Shown here in pieces: positions 43,214 to 51,556 of a stretch of DNA of 51,638 nt. The stretch comes from Burkholderia sp. Ax-1719. Lineage in GTDB: Bacteria; Pseudomonadota; Gammaproteobacteria; Burkholderiales; Burkholderiaceae. The translations under genes were made by a program, and so were the position numbers. Under the pieces are notes generated by a model. It did not search any database. It was not told the DNA's origin and saw only the letters and a program-made list of their open reading frames with translations. The stretch's first letter is position 1; each line of letters starts with the position of its first letter. The stretch covers positions 1 through 51,638 of the forward strand of contig NZ_VWWJ01000040.1 of NCBI RefSeq assembly GCF_011753055.1, read 5' to 3'.

Positions 43214-44404
43214 TTACAGCCGCGCGAGACGTTCGAGTGCGCTGGCGAGCGTGCTTTCCTGCTTCGCGAAGCAAAAGCGCACCACGCCCGACTGATGCGC
43301 TTCGTGATAGAACGCCGACACCGGAATCGCCGCCACGCCGATCTCCGCGGTGAGCCACTTCGAGAACTCGGCTTCGGGCAGATCGCTGATCGCCGAGTAA
43401 TCGACGCACTGGAAATACGTGCCTTCGCACGGCAGCAGCTTGAATCGCGAATTGGCGAGACCCGCGCGGAAGAAGTCGCGCTTCTTCTGGTAGAACGCGG
43501 GCAGGTCCAGATACGGCTGCGGATCGCGCAGATACTGCGCCAGACCCACCTGCATCGGCGTGTTCACCGTGAACACGTTGAACTGATGCACCTTGCGGAA
43601 TTCCGCCGTGAGCGCGGCAGGCGCGGCCACATAGCCGACCTTCCAGCCCGTCACATGAAACGTCTTGCCAAAGCTCGACACGATAAAGCTGCGCGCGGCC
43701 AGTTCCGGATAGCGCGCCACGCTTTCGTGCGGCTGGCCGTCGTAGACCATGTGCTCGTAGACCTCGTCGGAGAGGATCAGCACGTTGGTGCCGCGCACGA
43801 TCTCTTCGAGCTTGCGCATGTCTTCGGCGCGCCAGACGGTGCCGGTCGGGTTGTGCGGCGTGTTGACGAGGATCAGGCGCGTTTTCGGCGTGATCGCGGC
43901 TGCGAGGCGGTCGAACGGGATTGCGTAGTCGGGCGCTTCGAGCGTGACGAACACGGGCTTGCCGCCCGCGAGTTCGATCGACGGCAGATAACTGTCGTAG
44001 GTCGGCTCGACCACGATGACTTCGTCGCCGGGATGCACGGTCGCGAGGATCGTCGTGAGGAGGGCCTGCGTCGCGCCCGCCGTCACCGTGATTTCGCTGG
44101 CGGCGTCGTAGCGGCGGCCGTAGACGCGCTCGATCTTGTCGGCGATCGCTTCGCGCAGCGCGGCGACGCCCGCCATCGGCGGGTACTGGTTGTGACCGTC
44201 ACGCATGGCCTGCGATACCGCATCGACGATGCGCTCGTCGCAGCCGAAATCGGGGAAGCCCTGGCCCAGATTCACCGCGCCTTTCTCGGCGGCGAGCGCA
44301 CTCATCACCGTGAAGATCGTCGTGCCGACATTGGGCAGACGCGACGGAAAAGAGGGCGTGAGCAGGTTGTGCTGGGGCTCTTGCGAAGGATGCGGTGCGT
44401 TCAT
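43214..44404 (-). CDS. Class I/II PLP-dependent aminotransferase, methionine/kynurenine aminotransferase-like
   Basis: A 396-residue fold-type I aminotransferase resembling E. coli YbdL and kynurenine aminotransferases, which prefer methionine and aromatic substrates. Seen in order: NLGQGFPDFGCDERI near residue 45, VTAGATQALLTTI (PLP phosphate region), VNTPHNPTGTVW (PLP ring Asn), LSDEVYEHMVY (Asp-x-x-Tyr), and the Schiff-base Lys in SSFGKTFHVTGWKVGY. The C-terminal VVRFCFAK supplies the carboxylate-binding Arg. It could work in methionine salvage (2-oxo-4-methylthiobutyrate). No Shine-Dalgarno is obvious. Confidence 0.92.
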   Translation of the reverse strand: MNAPHPSQEPQHNLLTPSFPSRLPNVGTTIFTVMSALAAEKGAVNLGQGFPDFGCDERIVDAVSQAMRDGHNQYPPMAGVAALREAIADKIERVYGRRYDAASEITVTAGATQALLTTILATVHPGDEVIVVEPTYDSYLPSIELAGGKPVFVTLEAPDYAIPFDRLAAAITPKTRLILVNTPHNPTGTVWRAEDMRKLEEIVRGTNVLILSDEVYEHMVYDGQPHESVARYPELAARSFIVSSFGKTFHVTGWKVGYVAAPAALTAEFRKVHQFNVFTVNTPMQVGLAQYLRDPQPYLDLPAFYQKKRDFFRAGLANSRFKLLPCEGTYFQCVDYSAISDLPEAEFSKWLTAEIGVAAIPVSAFYHEAHQSGVVRFCFAKQESTLASALERLARL

Positions 44405-44479
44405 GGCGCGGACGGTAGAAGACGGTGGGACGGGAAGCCTGATTGTAGGGCAGGGCTGCTGGAGGCGCTTTGGTGCGAT

Positions 44480-44995
44480 TCAGGCTGGTGAGGCTGAATT
44501 CGCGGCGCTCAGCCCGCATTCGGCCACGAACGTATCCGGCGTGCCGATGCGAAAGCCGAAATCGCGCGCGATGCGCTTCGCCATCTTGAGCACGGCGCGG
44601 TCTTTCGAGACCAGCCACGCCGCGCCGCTCGCGCGCGCCAGTTCCAGAAACTTCTGGTCATCGCGGTCGCGGCATTGGGGCAGCGGGCGGGCGTCGGCGG
44701 GCAGTTCGGGCGGCTCGATCGGGCGCACCAGCGTGGCCAGCACGGCGAGCGCGCCGGCTTTGTCGGTGCCGCGCCCCTGGAATTGCGGATAGTCGAGCAC
44801 GTGGGCCAGTTCGCCCTGGCAGCGCGTGTCGATCAGCGCGGCCAGCGCGCCGTTTTCGAGCGCGGTGCGGATCGGCCGCGTGTGCGGGTCGTCGAAGATC
44901 AGGATGTCGAGCCAGACGTTGGAATCGAGCACCACGGTGAGCGGGCTGGGGGCGCTTTGAGAAGCGGCTTGGTCAAGGGGCGTGAAACCGGTCAT
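44480..44995 (-). CDS. PIN domain protein, PIN_3-type toxin-like nuclease without visible antitoxin
   Basis: A 171-residue putative Mg-dependent ribonuclease. The PIN acidic residues are present: D24 in VVLDSNVWLDIL, E62 in TRCQGELAHVL, D110 with D112/D113 in CRDRDDQKFLELA, and D132 in LVSKDRAVL. This is the family annotated as putative toxin-antitoxin component, PIN family. I see no small antitoxin gene beside it, which is common for this chromosomal group. A start at 45040 would add 15 residues. The 5' end abuts the divergent yaaA gene. Confidence 0.82.
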   Translation of the reverse strand: MTGFTPLDQAASQSAPSPLTVVLDSNVWLDILIFDDPHTRPIRTALENGALAALIDTRCQGELAHVLDYPQFQGRGTDKAGALAVLATLVRPIEPPELPADARPLPQCRDRDDQKFLELARASGAAWLVSKDRAVLKMAKRIARDFGFRIGTPDTFVAECGLSAANSASPA

Positions 44996-45060
44996 TCGTG
45001 AATTCGCTACAATCGGGCTTTCGCCTTTGAACATCGGCACCTGTGTGCCCGCAAGCCTCT

Positions 45061-45843
45061 ATGATAATCGTTCTGTCGCCGGCCAAATCGCTCGACTATG
45101 ACACGCCGGCGCACATCGACACCCACACCATCCCCGATTTCGTCGACGATGCCGCCGAGCTGATCGACGGCCTGCGCCGCCTGTCACCGCAGCAGATCGG
45201 CACGCTCATGAGCATTTCTGACCCGCTCGCGCGCCTGAATTTCCAGCGCTACGCCGACTGGTCGACGCAGTTCAGCCGCGACAACGCCAAGCAGGCCGTG
45301 CTGGCCTTCAACGGCGACGTCTACGAAGGCTTCGACGCGAAATCGCTCTCGCACGCCGATCTCGGCTACGCGCAGAACCACGTGCGCGTGCTGTCGGGGC
45401 TCTATGGCGTGCTGCGTCCGCTCGATCTGCTGCAGCCCTATCGTCTGGAGATGGGCACGCGCTTCGAAAACCCGCGCGGCAAGGATCTCTACGCGTTCTG
45501 GGGCGAGCGCATCACGCACGCGCTCAACGCACAACTGGAGAGCAACCGGAAGGGCGCGCGCGTGCTGGTGAACTGCGCATCCACCGAATACTTCAAGGCC
45601 GTCAAGCCGAAGAAGCTGGCGGCGCCCATCATCACGCCCGTCTTCGAAGACTGGAAGGGCGGCCGCTACAAGATCATCAGCTTTCACGCGAAGCGCGCGC
45701 GCGGCCTGATGGCGCGTTATGCGGTCGAGAACCGCATCGCCGAGCCCGAAGCGCTCAAGAGCTTCGACGTCGAAGGTTATGCATTCGATGCCGACGCATC
45801 GAACGATTCCACTTACGTATTCCGCCGGCGCATTGCCGAATGA
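45061..45843 (+). CDS. yaaA: Peroxide stress protein YaaA (DUF328/UPF0246)
   Basis: A 260-residue cytosolic protein that in E. coli lowers free iron and protects DNA during hydrogen peroxide stress, and binds DNA. Family hallmarks: the start MIIVLSPAKSLDY, LLSISDPLARLN-like MSISDPLARLNFQRY, AVLAFNGDVYEG, LSGLYGVLRPLDLLQPYRLEM, NCASTEYFKAVKP and FHAKRARGLMARY. ATG 45061 matches the family start; an upstream GTG frame adds six residues. TACAAT at 45008-45013 may be its -10. Confidence 0.95.
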   Translation: MIIVLSPAKSLDYDTPAHIDTHTIPDFVDDAAELIDGLRRLSPQQIGTLMSISDPLARLNFQRYADWSTQFSRDNAKQAVLAFNGDVYEGFDAKSLSHADLGYAQNHVRVLSGLYGVLRPLDLLQPYRLEMGTRFENPRGKDLYAFWGERITHALNAQLESNRKGARVLVNCASTEYFKAVKPKKLAAPIITPVFEDWKGGRYKIISFHAKRARGLMARYAVENRIAEPEALKSFDVEGYAFDADASNDSTYVFRRRIAE

Positions 45844-45914
45844 GCGGCCCGAAAACCAGCGCTCAAAAGGCGCTGCTACAACGATTTGATTGCTGACCCA
45901 GCGAAGGAAAAGTC

Positions 45915-47078
45915 ATGACGATTTCCATTTCCAGCCAGTTCGACGCGGGTGCGATCGACGTGCTGTCGTGCGAAGAGGCCGACAAGATCCGCCTGCGCGT
46001 GCGTCCCGATAACCAATCGGAATTCGCCCAGTGGTTTTACTTCCGTGTCTCGGGCGCGCGCGGCGAACGCTGTGTGATGACGTTCGAGAACGCCGCCCAG
46101 TGCGCGTTCCCGGAAGGCTGGCGCAACTATGAAGCGGTGGCGAGCTACGACCGCGTGAACTGGTTCCGCGTGCCGACCTCGTATGACGGCAAGGTGCTCA
46201 CGATCGATCACGTGCCCGATTTCGACAGCATCTATTACGCCTATTTCGAGCCGTACGGCGAAGAGCGCCATTCCGAATTCATCGGCATGATGCAGCAACT
46301 GCCGCATGCGATGCTCACCGAACTCGGTCAGACCGTCGAAGGCCGGCCGATGTCGCTGCTCACGCTCGCGACGCCCGGCGACGACACGCCCGCCGGCAAG
46401 CCCAAGAAGACCGTGTGGATCATTGCGCGCCAGCATCCGGGCGAGACGATGGCCGAGTGGTTCGTCGAAGGCCTCGTGAAGCGTCTCGCGGGCATGGGCG
46501 ACTGGGCGGGCGATCCGGTTGCGCGCAAGATCTTCGATCACGCGGTGTTCCACATCGTGCCGAACATGAACCCGGACGGCAGCCGCCACGGCAATCTGCG
46601 CACCAATGCGGCAGGCGCGAACCTGAACCGCGAATGGATGGAGCCGGACGCGCAGCGCAGCCCCGAAGTGCTGCTGGTGCGCGAGGCGATCGAGGACACC
46701 GGCTGCGATCTGTTCTTCGATATCCACGGCGACGAAACGCTGCCGTACGTGTTCGTGGCGGGTTCGGAAATGCTGCCGGGTTTCACCGACCAGCAGCGCA
46801 AGGAGCAGACCGCCTTCATCGAAGCGTTCAAGATCGCGAGTCCCGACTTCCAGGACAAGCACGGCTACGAAGCGAGCCGCTATCGCGAAGACGCGCTCAA
46901 GCTGGCGTCGAAGTACATCGGCCACAAGTACGGCTGCCTGTCGCTCACGCTGGAAATGCCGTTCAAGGACAACGCCAACCTGCCCGACGAACGCGTGGGC
47001 TGGAACGGCGAGCGCAGCGCCGCGCTGGGCGCCGCGATGCTGCAAGCCATCCTGCATCACTGCGAGACGTTTGCTTAA
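45915..47078 (+). CDS. M14 family zinc carboxypeptidase, cytosolic carboxypeptidase (CCP)-like
   Basis: A 387-residue metallocarboxypeptidase of the M14D (CCP/Nna1) branch. An N-terminal beta-sandwich (about 1-120; FAQWFYFRVSGARGERCVM) is diagnostic of this branch. The catalytic domain has zinc ligands H174 and E177 (RQHPGETMAEW), substrate-binding N238-R239 (NLNREW), third ligand H271 (DIHGDE) and catalytic Glu347 (LTLEMPF). It has no signal peptide. Eukaryotic CCPs trim polyglutamate; the bacterial substrate is unknown. GAAGGAAAAG precedes the ATG, and a strong terminator follows. Confidence 0.92.
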   Translation: MTISISSQFDAGAIDVLSCEEADKIRLRVRPDNQSEFAQWFYFRVSGARGERCVMTFENAAQCAFPEGWRNYEAVASYDRVNWFRVPTSYDGKVLTIDHVPDFDSIYYAYFEPYGEERHSEFIGMMQQLPHAMLTELGQTVEGRPMSLLTLATPGDDTPAGKPKKTVWIIARQHPGETMAEWFVEGLVKRLAGMGDWAGDPVARKIFDHAVFHIVPNMNPDGSRHGNLRTNAAGANLNREWMEPDAQRSPEVLLVREAIEDTGCDLFFDIHGDETLPYVFVAGSEMLPGFTDQQRKEQTAFIEAFKIASPDFQDKHGYEASRYREDALKLASKYIGHKYGCLSLTLEMPFKDNANLPDERVGWNGERSAALGAAMLQAILHHCETFA

Positions 47079-47119
47079 GTCGCGTAGTGTCTGCCGCGTG
47101 GTGAGCGCGGCGGGATGAA

Positions 47120-47153
47120 AAAGGGGGAAGCGGTGTGAGCCGCTTCCCCCTTT
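47120..47153 (+). terminator. Terminator after the M14 carboxypeptidase gene
   Basis: AAAGGGGGAAGCGG pairs perfectly with CCGCTTCCCCCTTT (14 bp) around TGTGAG. It lies between convergent genes and may act in both directions. Confidence 0.9.
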
Positions 47154-47207
47154 GTGCTTTCATGCTGCGATCGCTTCATGGCGAAGCGCGCGATGAAGCG
47201 TGCAAAC

Positions 47208-47906
47208 TTATTGCGTCGTCGACTTCTTTTTGGTGGAGGTCTTCTTCGCGGTGGACTTCGAGGATTTGGACGCGGACTTCGTGCTGCTCTTGGACGTCGC
47301 CGACGACTTGTGACTCGATTTGCCCGAGGTCGCTTTCTTCGAGCCCTTGCTCTTGCCCTTGCCGGTGGCCTTCTTCGACTTGCCGCCATGTCTGCTGCTC
47401 ACGTGCGCGGCCGTACCGCCGGCTGCGGCGCCGCTTTCGCTATGCGCGCGCGACGGCGGAACCGGGTCGTTCCAGCTGAACGCGAGGATCTGCTGGCCGA
47501 CATAGCCGCAGCGGAACTTGAGATCGTAGGGCTCGTGGCTGCTGTCCTGCGGAACGCCGACGCCATCGACGGTCACGATCGTATCGACCTTCACGCGCTG
47601 CTTGCCTTCGTCGAACGAATCGTTCCAAGGCGTCACGGTGGCGTGCGCGCTATCGAAGGAGCTGGGCGGAAAATCGACGTGATCGAGCACAGTCGACGTA
47701 CTGGCGATGAACTTGCCATGCGCCGCGCAACTGGCGACGAGCGGATCGGCGTGCATCTGCGTGACGTAGGTATTGACGAGATCGTTTTGCTGTTCGAGCT
47801 GATCGGCCTGGGCGGGGAGCGAGCACATCAGCGCAAGGCTCGCGGCGCAGGCGGCCAGTCGGCCGAATACGGTCAGCAACTGGCGGGATGCGTTGTTGCG
47901 GTCCAT
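47208..47906 (-). CDS. Predicted secreted protein with Lys/Ser-rich histone H1-like tail
   Basis: I do not recognise a family with certainty. The 232 residues begin with a signal peptide (about 1-35; core LAACAASLALMCSLP, cut after AQA). The mature domain (about 36-165) contains two cysteines (SCAAHGKF and KFRCGYVGQQ) and a beta-rich pattern, for example VKVDTIVTVDGVGVPQ. The last roughly 58 residues consist almost only of Lys, Ser, Thr, Ala and Gly, like an H1/AlgP-type tail, and could bind nucleic acid, lipopolysaccharide or polyanions. I start at ATG 47906; upstream codons lack signal character. Confidence 0.75.
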   Translation of the reverse strand: MDRNNASRQLLTVFGRLAACAASLALMCSLPAQADQLEQQNDLVNTYVTQMHADPLVASCAAHGKFIASTSTVLDHVDFPPSSFDSAHATVTPWNDSFDEGKQRVKVDTIVTVDGVGVPQDSSHEPYDLKFRCGYVGQQILAFSWNDPVPPSRAHSESGAAAGGTAAHVSSRHGGKSKKATGKGKSKGSKKATSGKSSHKSSATSKSSTKSASKSSKSTAKKTSTKKKSTTQ

Positions 47907-48179
47907 CTGATTGTTCTGGATGACTGGATGAGGGTGGGACGTCAGGCACCGTAAGATGCCGCGGCGCGGGAATGAGTTCCGGGCCGGCAACAAATAATTC
48001 GTACAAACGGCTGATGCGATCGATACGCGCGCGGCTGGCGGACAAAACGAGCAGGCCGTGCGCGTTCCAACGCCGGGTCATTCTAGCGCAGGCTTACAGT
48101 GCGGCGTTCGAGGAATCTGTCGGAAGGAGCTGCGGCGCGGTCTGGATACACGTGCGCATGAAGGTGCGACGCGCGGCGA

Positions 48180-48863
48180 TCAGGCGCGCGGGCCGCCAAG
48201 GCGATAGCGCCGCACATCGTAGGTCGTGACCCAGGCGGGGCGATAGACGGCGATCAGCGCGGTGGCCATGCCGGTGAACCACGCTTCGCCCGAGGCGAGC
48301 AGGAATACGCTGAACGCATAACCTGCGGGCACGGTAAGCATCGAACCATTGTTGAGCGCCATATGCGTGCCGAGCGCGAGATACGCAGCCGCCGAAACGG
48401 CAATCGCCGGAGAGACGAAACCCTGGCCGATGATAAACATGAAGAGGTTGCGTGGCAGCCAGGCGATGCAGGCGCGTTGCAGCAGCGTCGAAACCCCCAC
48501 CGGAAACGCGCCGAATACGAGGAAGGTGAGGGCGACGCCATCCCACGGCGCGTCGAATACCACGGCGGCGAGCACGACCACAACGGCCATGGCCACGAGC
48601 GCGAGGCCCCAGTCGAACAGCGTGACGACGAGGGTCGCGCCGAGCAGGTGCAGCACAGTGCCGTCCTCAAGCCACGCGTTACTCGCCCACAGCACGGAAA
48701 CGGCCACGATGATGGCGAGCCAGACGTGCTGGAGCGTCGCGTCCTGTAGACGCTTGAACGGGTTGTTCCATAACGCGAGCGCAAGTAATCCCGCCGATGC
48801 AATCCATGCAACGACGATCACCCAGAGCGGCAGCGGCGTGTAGAGGAATCCCATGTGCTTCAT
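48180..48863 (-). CDS. Energy-coupling factor-type permease (CbiM/NikM-like membrane protein)
   Basis: A 227-residue membrane protein with six to seven hydrophobic segments. Pattern MGFLYTPLPLWVIVVAWIAS and GAFPVGVSTLLQRACIAWLPRNLFMFIIGQGF resembles the COG3235/CbiM superfamily annotated as energy-coupling factor ABC transporter permeases for metal ions. The ATG at 48863 lies one base after the TAA of the LuxR-type regulator gene, so they are cotranslated; ATG 48854 is an alternative. No ECF ATPase genes are nearby, so transport function and substrate are uncertain. The next gene downstream is 273 bases away. Confidence 0.65.
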   Translation of the reverse strand: MKHMGFLYTPLPLWVIVVAWIASAGLLALALWNNPFKRLQDATLQHVWLAIIVAVSVLWASNAWLEDGTVLHLLGATLVVTLFDWGLALVAMAVVVVLAAVVFDAPWDGVALTFLVFGAFPVGVSTLLQRACIAWLPRNLFMFIIGQGFVSPAIAVSAAAYLALGTHMALNNGSMLTVPAGYAFSVFLLASGEAWFTGMATALIAVYRPAWVTTYDVRRYRLGGPRA

Positions 48864-48864
48864 A

Positions 48865-49815
48865 TTACTCGTTGGAGGGCAAAAGGTGTGCGCATCCGGG
48901 CGGCGCCTCCTGTTCTTCGCTCGTCTCAGGTTGCGATGCGGCGAGCGGCGCAGGCGGCGCGAGCGCGTCCGGCGAGGCGGTGCTGTAGGACGTGGCGGGT
49001 TCTGCGGCGAGTGGTAGCGCTTCGAGGGTGTCGTCTGTCTGCAACGGATAGAGGAAGGCCGTTTTGCTGCGCTTGCGTAACGGTACCTGACCGTGCTCGC
49101 CATAAGCAGGTTTGGGTGCGCTTTCGCGGCGCGCGCGCAGTACCTGCAACTGGCTGGACAGCAGGCCGTTGTAGATCGCTACGGCGGCCGCGCGGTTGGG
49201 CGCGCCGAGCTGCTGGAAGATGCTCGCCAGATGGACCTTGACGGTGCCTTCGCTGATGCCGAGCGCGCGCGCGATCATCTTGTTCGTACTGCCCATATGC
49301 ACGCAACGCAGGATCTGCTCCTGGCGCGGCGAGAGTTCGATCTTGCGCGTGCCCTTGCGCCGCACAGCGGTGGCTCGCGAGTTGCGGCGCGGCGGCACCG
49401 GCCGGGGACCGGGCGGGCAAGACGACGGAGCGAAGATGTCGGCGGGCAGATGATCGCCACCAAGCATGATCAGTTCGAGCAGCTTGACGATAAGAATCGA
49501 ATCCGTGGTGCGACGGATGATGCCGCGCGCGCCTTCGTCGAGAATCGCCCGTACGCGATGGGGCGGTTCGTTGCGGTCGACGAGCACGGCGATGGGCAGT
49601 GTCTTATGCCGGTTTGCGAAGTGGCGCAGTTCGCCGGGAAGGATGCCCTCGTGCCAGTCGATCACCAGAAGGTTCGGCGAAAAGCGTTGCATCGCGCGTT
49701 CTGCGCTGCGCCAGTCGGGTGCGTCGTTAAAGCGTGCGCGCCGGTCGATTTGTCGTAGCAGCGCCTTGAGCCCTTCGCGTCGTTCGGCGTCCGGATTGAA
49801 TACTGCAAACCGCAT
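48865..49815 (-). CDS. LuxR/NarL-type response regulator with atypical receiver and long tail
   Basis: A 316-residue transcription regulator. The receiver-like domain (1-120) keeps D53 in LLVIDWHEG but has only a partial acidic pocket (FNPDAERR). It has Arg (GIIRRTT, 101-102) where a phosphorylated receiver has Lys. A Pro-rich linker follows. The LuxR helix-turn-helix lies at 161-215 (LSPRQEQILRCVHMG, then ALGISEGTVKVHLASIFQQL). A tail of about 100 residues, Pro/Ala/Ser-rich, follows the HTH. AGAGGAGGG precedes the ATG. No histidine kinase is adjacent. Its stop codon is one base from the permease start. Confidence 0.88.
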   Translation of the reverse strand: MRFAVFNPDAERREGLKALLRQIDRRARFNDAPDWRSAERAMQRFSPNLLVIDWHEGILPGELRHFANRHKTLPIAVLVDRNEPPHRVRAILDEGARGIIRRTTDSILIVKLLELIMLGGDHLPADIFAPSSCPPGPRPVPPRRNSRATAVRRKGTRKIELSPRQEQILRCVHMGSTNKMIARALGISEGTVKVHLASIFQQLGAPNRAAAVAIYNGLLSSQLQVLRARRESAPKPAYGEHGQVPLRKRSKTAFLYPLQTDDTLEALPLAAEPATSYSTASPDALAPPAPLAASQPETSEEQEAPPGCAHLLPSNE

Positions 49816-49958
49816 GGGAATGCCCTCCTCTCGTATCAGGCCTCTGAAATTTTGGGTGCGACAGCGTGTGCGCGCCGTGTTAAAGCCGGGCCAACAGCAC
49901 CATCATGACAAAAAGAAAGGCTTCCGACGGCCTGTCCAGATGGCGTAGGACGTAGGGC

Positions 49959-49987
49959 AAAAAAAAGTCCCGCACTCAGGCGGGACT
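49959..49987 (-). terminator. Intrinsic terminator of the DUF2863 gene
   Basis: On the minus strand, an 8-bp stem (AGTCCCGC with GCGGGACT, loop of six) is followed by eight T residues. It ends the DUF2863 transcript upstream of the LuxR gene. Confidence 0.9.
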
Positions 49988-50009
49988 CGGTAGGAAAACG
50001 TCAGTTTGC

Positions 50010-51224
50010 TTAGTGGAAGTGTGGCTGAACAGGCTCAGCATCTTCCGGCATCTCTGCATGAACAATCTCACCAAGGGGATCGGCATAGAGCGGCACACCG
50101 CAATCGTCGCAGTACTCCGGCTCGAAGCGGCCGGCGTGACGGCGGATATCGGTGATGCCCGATTCCTTCAGCAGTGCGACGATCTCCTCGATCGGACCGC
50201 CTCCTACATTTTCCTCGGACGGTTCTTCGTCGATGTCAGCGTCGCCATTCTCGCGGCCATAAAGCGGCCACACGACACCGTAGAGAACGTCATTGCTGCC
50301 GCGCTTGGTGAAGCCGACGCGGTATTCGTCGATGCGACGTTCGCCAAAGCCCGCGACGACCGCGCGCAGGTCCTGAGCGGTCGCGCCGATCGTATCGAGC
50401 AGGTAGCGCACGGCGGTACGGATCGTGTGTGGGCGCACGCGCTCGTCGGCGTCGCGGCAGGCCGAGTAATAGGCGTCCGGCAGCAGGCATTCGAATTCGC
50501 AGCCCGGCATGACGACGGCCAGGTTGGCGCCGCCTTGCGTGGCCCATTGTTCGAGGCATTGGCCGCGCTCGATGCGCGAGCCGTTTTCTTCCTCCTGCCA
50601 ACGGAACAGCGGTGTACCGACGGGGGCAGCGACGACGGCCAGCAGAAAACGCGGATCGGCGAGGATCGGGGAGGTCTCCGGCAGCTCGCTCGCGCTGATC
50701 TTTGCCGCCGTGCCGTTGAGTGCGGCTTGCGTGAGTTGCTGGGCGAGACGCCAGGTTTCGACGTGGTGGCGCGGCAGTTGGTCGATGCTATAGAGATAGG
50801 GCGCCATCGCGACGCGCGAGCCGTTCGCCAGCACGTGAGCCTGCAGGTGCGTGCGCAGGGCGTCCGATGCTTCCGCTTTCAGCGGACCCGACGGAATCAC
50901 GTAGCGCGTCCAGGCGAGCACGGGCGCGGCCACCAGCAGCGTCTCATATTGCACACCTTCGTGCTCGACCACGAACGACTCGCTGTGGGTCTCGGCCATG
51001 TCCGCGAGCGCGCCGTAGGCATCCGGATGGTTCTGCTGCAGATGATCGAGCGCGGCGTCGAGCGTAGTCTGATTGCCGTTGCGCACGACCTTCGCTAGCA
51101 GCGTGTCGAGCTTGGCCTCCCAGAAGCGGTCTTCGGTGCGGCTGCCCGAAGCGAACAGGGCGAGCGACAGGCCGACAAGTTTGTCGGCGTCAGGAGGGAG
51201 GCGTTTGGCGATTCGCGAGCGCAT
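50010..51224 (-). CDS. DUF2863 family protein
   Basis: A 404-residue protein of a family I know only from Burkholderiales and relatives; function unknown. It appears soluble, with no signal or membrane segment. Family-like features are the start MRSRIAKRLPPDADKLVGLS, the central VAAPVLAWTRYVIPSGPLK, VMPGCEFECLLPDAYYSACR, an acidic segment (ENGDADIDEEPSEENVGGG), and a C-terminal CDDCGVPLYADPLGE whose Cys-x2-Cys could bind metal. I use ATG 51224; an upstream ATG at 51284 adds 20 residues without family character. Monocistronic. Confidence 0.88.
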   Translation of the reverse strand: MRSRIAKRLPPDADKLVGLSLALFASGSRTEDRFWEAKLDTLLAKVVRNGNQTTLDAALDHLQQNHPDAYGALADMAETHSESFVVEHEGVQYETLLVAAPVLAWTRYVIPSGPLKAEASDALRTHLQAHVLANGSRVAMAPYLYSIDQLPRHHVETWRLAQQLTQAALNGTAAKISASELPETSPILADPRFLLAVVAAPVGTPLFRWQEEENGSRIERGQCLEQWATQGGANLAVVMPGCEFECLLPDAYYSACRDADERVRPHTIRTAVRYLLDTIGATAQDLRAVVAGFGERRIDEYRVGFTKRGSNDVLYGVVWPLYGRENGDADIDEEPSEENVGGGPIEEIVALLKESGITDIRRHAGRFEPEYCDDCGVPLYADPLGEIVHAEMPEDAEPVQPHFH

Positions 51225-51527
51225 AAATCTTGTGAGTTTGGGATGCGGAGAACCCCATATTCTAGTCGGTTCCGCGCGGGCCATCGGTTTGGCCTACAGG
51301 AGGGCGCTGGCGGGCGTGTTGCGGCGTCGCAAGGGCGCGGTATTGAGATGGCTGCGGATTGGTTGGCGAGGGCGGTGCAAGAAAGCACTTGCAATGTGTC
51401 ATCTGCGTGACTAGAATTGCGCTCCTTCGCTGTTCAGCCTGATCGGCAGCGAAGCCTGCCGCGAGAAACGGCGGGACGCTCCGGCGGCATCTTTTCCTGC
51501 TTTTAAGCAGTGACCTAAAAAAAGATG
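51225..51527. other. Intergenic region before the right-edge promoter
   Basis: About 300 bases with no gene I would support. It presumably carries the minus-strand promoter of DUF2863, for which I see no clear match. On the plus strand it ends in an A-rich stretch (51515-51526) typical of an UP element. A small palindrome, CTGCTTTTAAGCAG, lies at 51497-51510. Confidence 0.5.
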
Positions 51528-51556
51528 TTGACGGATCGGAAAAGAGTCTGCATAAT
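51515..51556 (+). promoter_or_regulatory. Strong rRNA-type promoter at the right edge
   Basis: TTGACG (51528-51533), a 17-base spacer and CATAAT (51551-51556), preceded by an A tract resembling an UP element. The downstream leader contains no ORF and ends in GATCTTTA at the window edge, which resembles the start of an rRNA antitermination box A. I infer that a 16S-23S-5S operon begins outside the window. The rRNA itself is not in view. Confidence 0.6.

Noticed and set aside
44480..44995. Complete toxin-antitoxin module.
   Set aside because: Only the PIN protein is present. The neighbouring genes are an aminotransferase and yaaA, and no small antitoxin frame with a ribosome-binding site adjoins it.
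47972..48229. Plus-strand 85-codon frame antisense to the upstream regions of the secreted protein gene.
   Set aside because: No ribosome-binding site, no motif and Arg/Ala-biased composition; it overlaps the end of the permease gene on the other strand.
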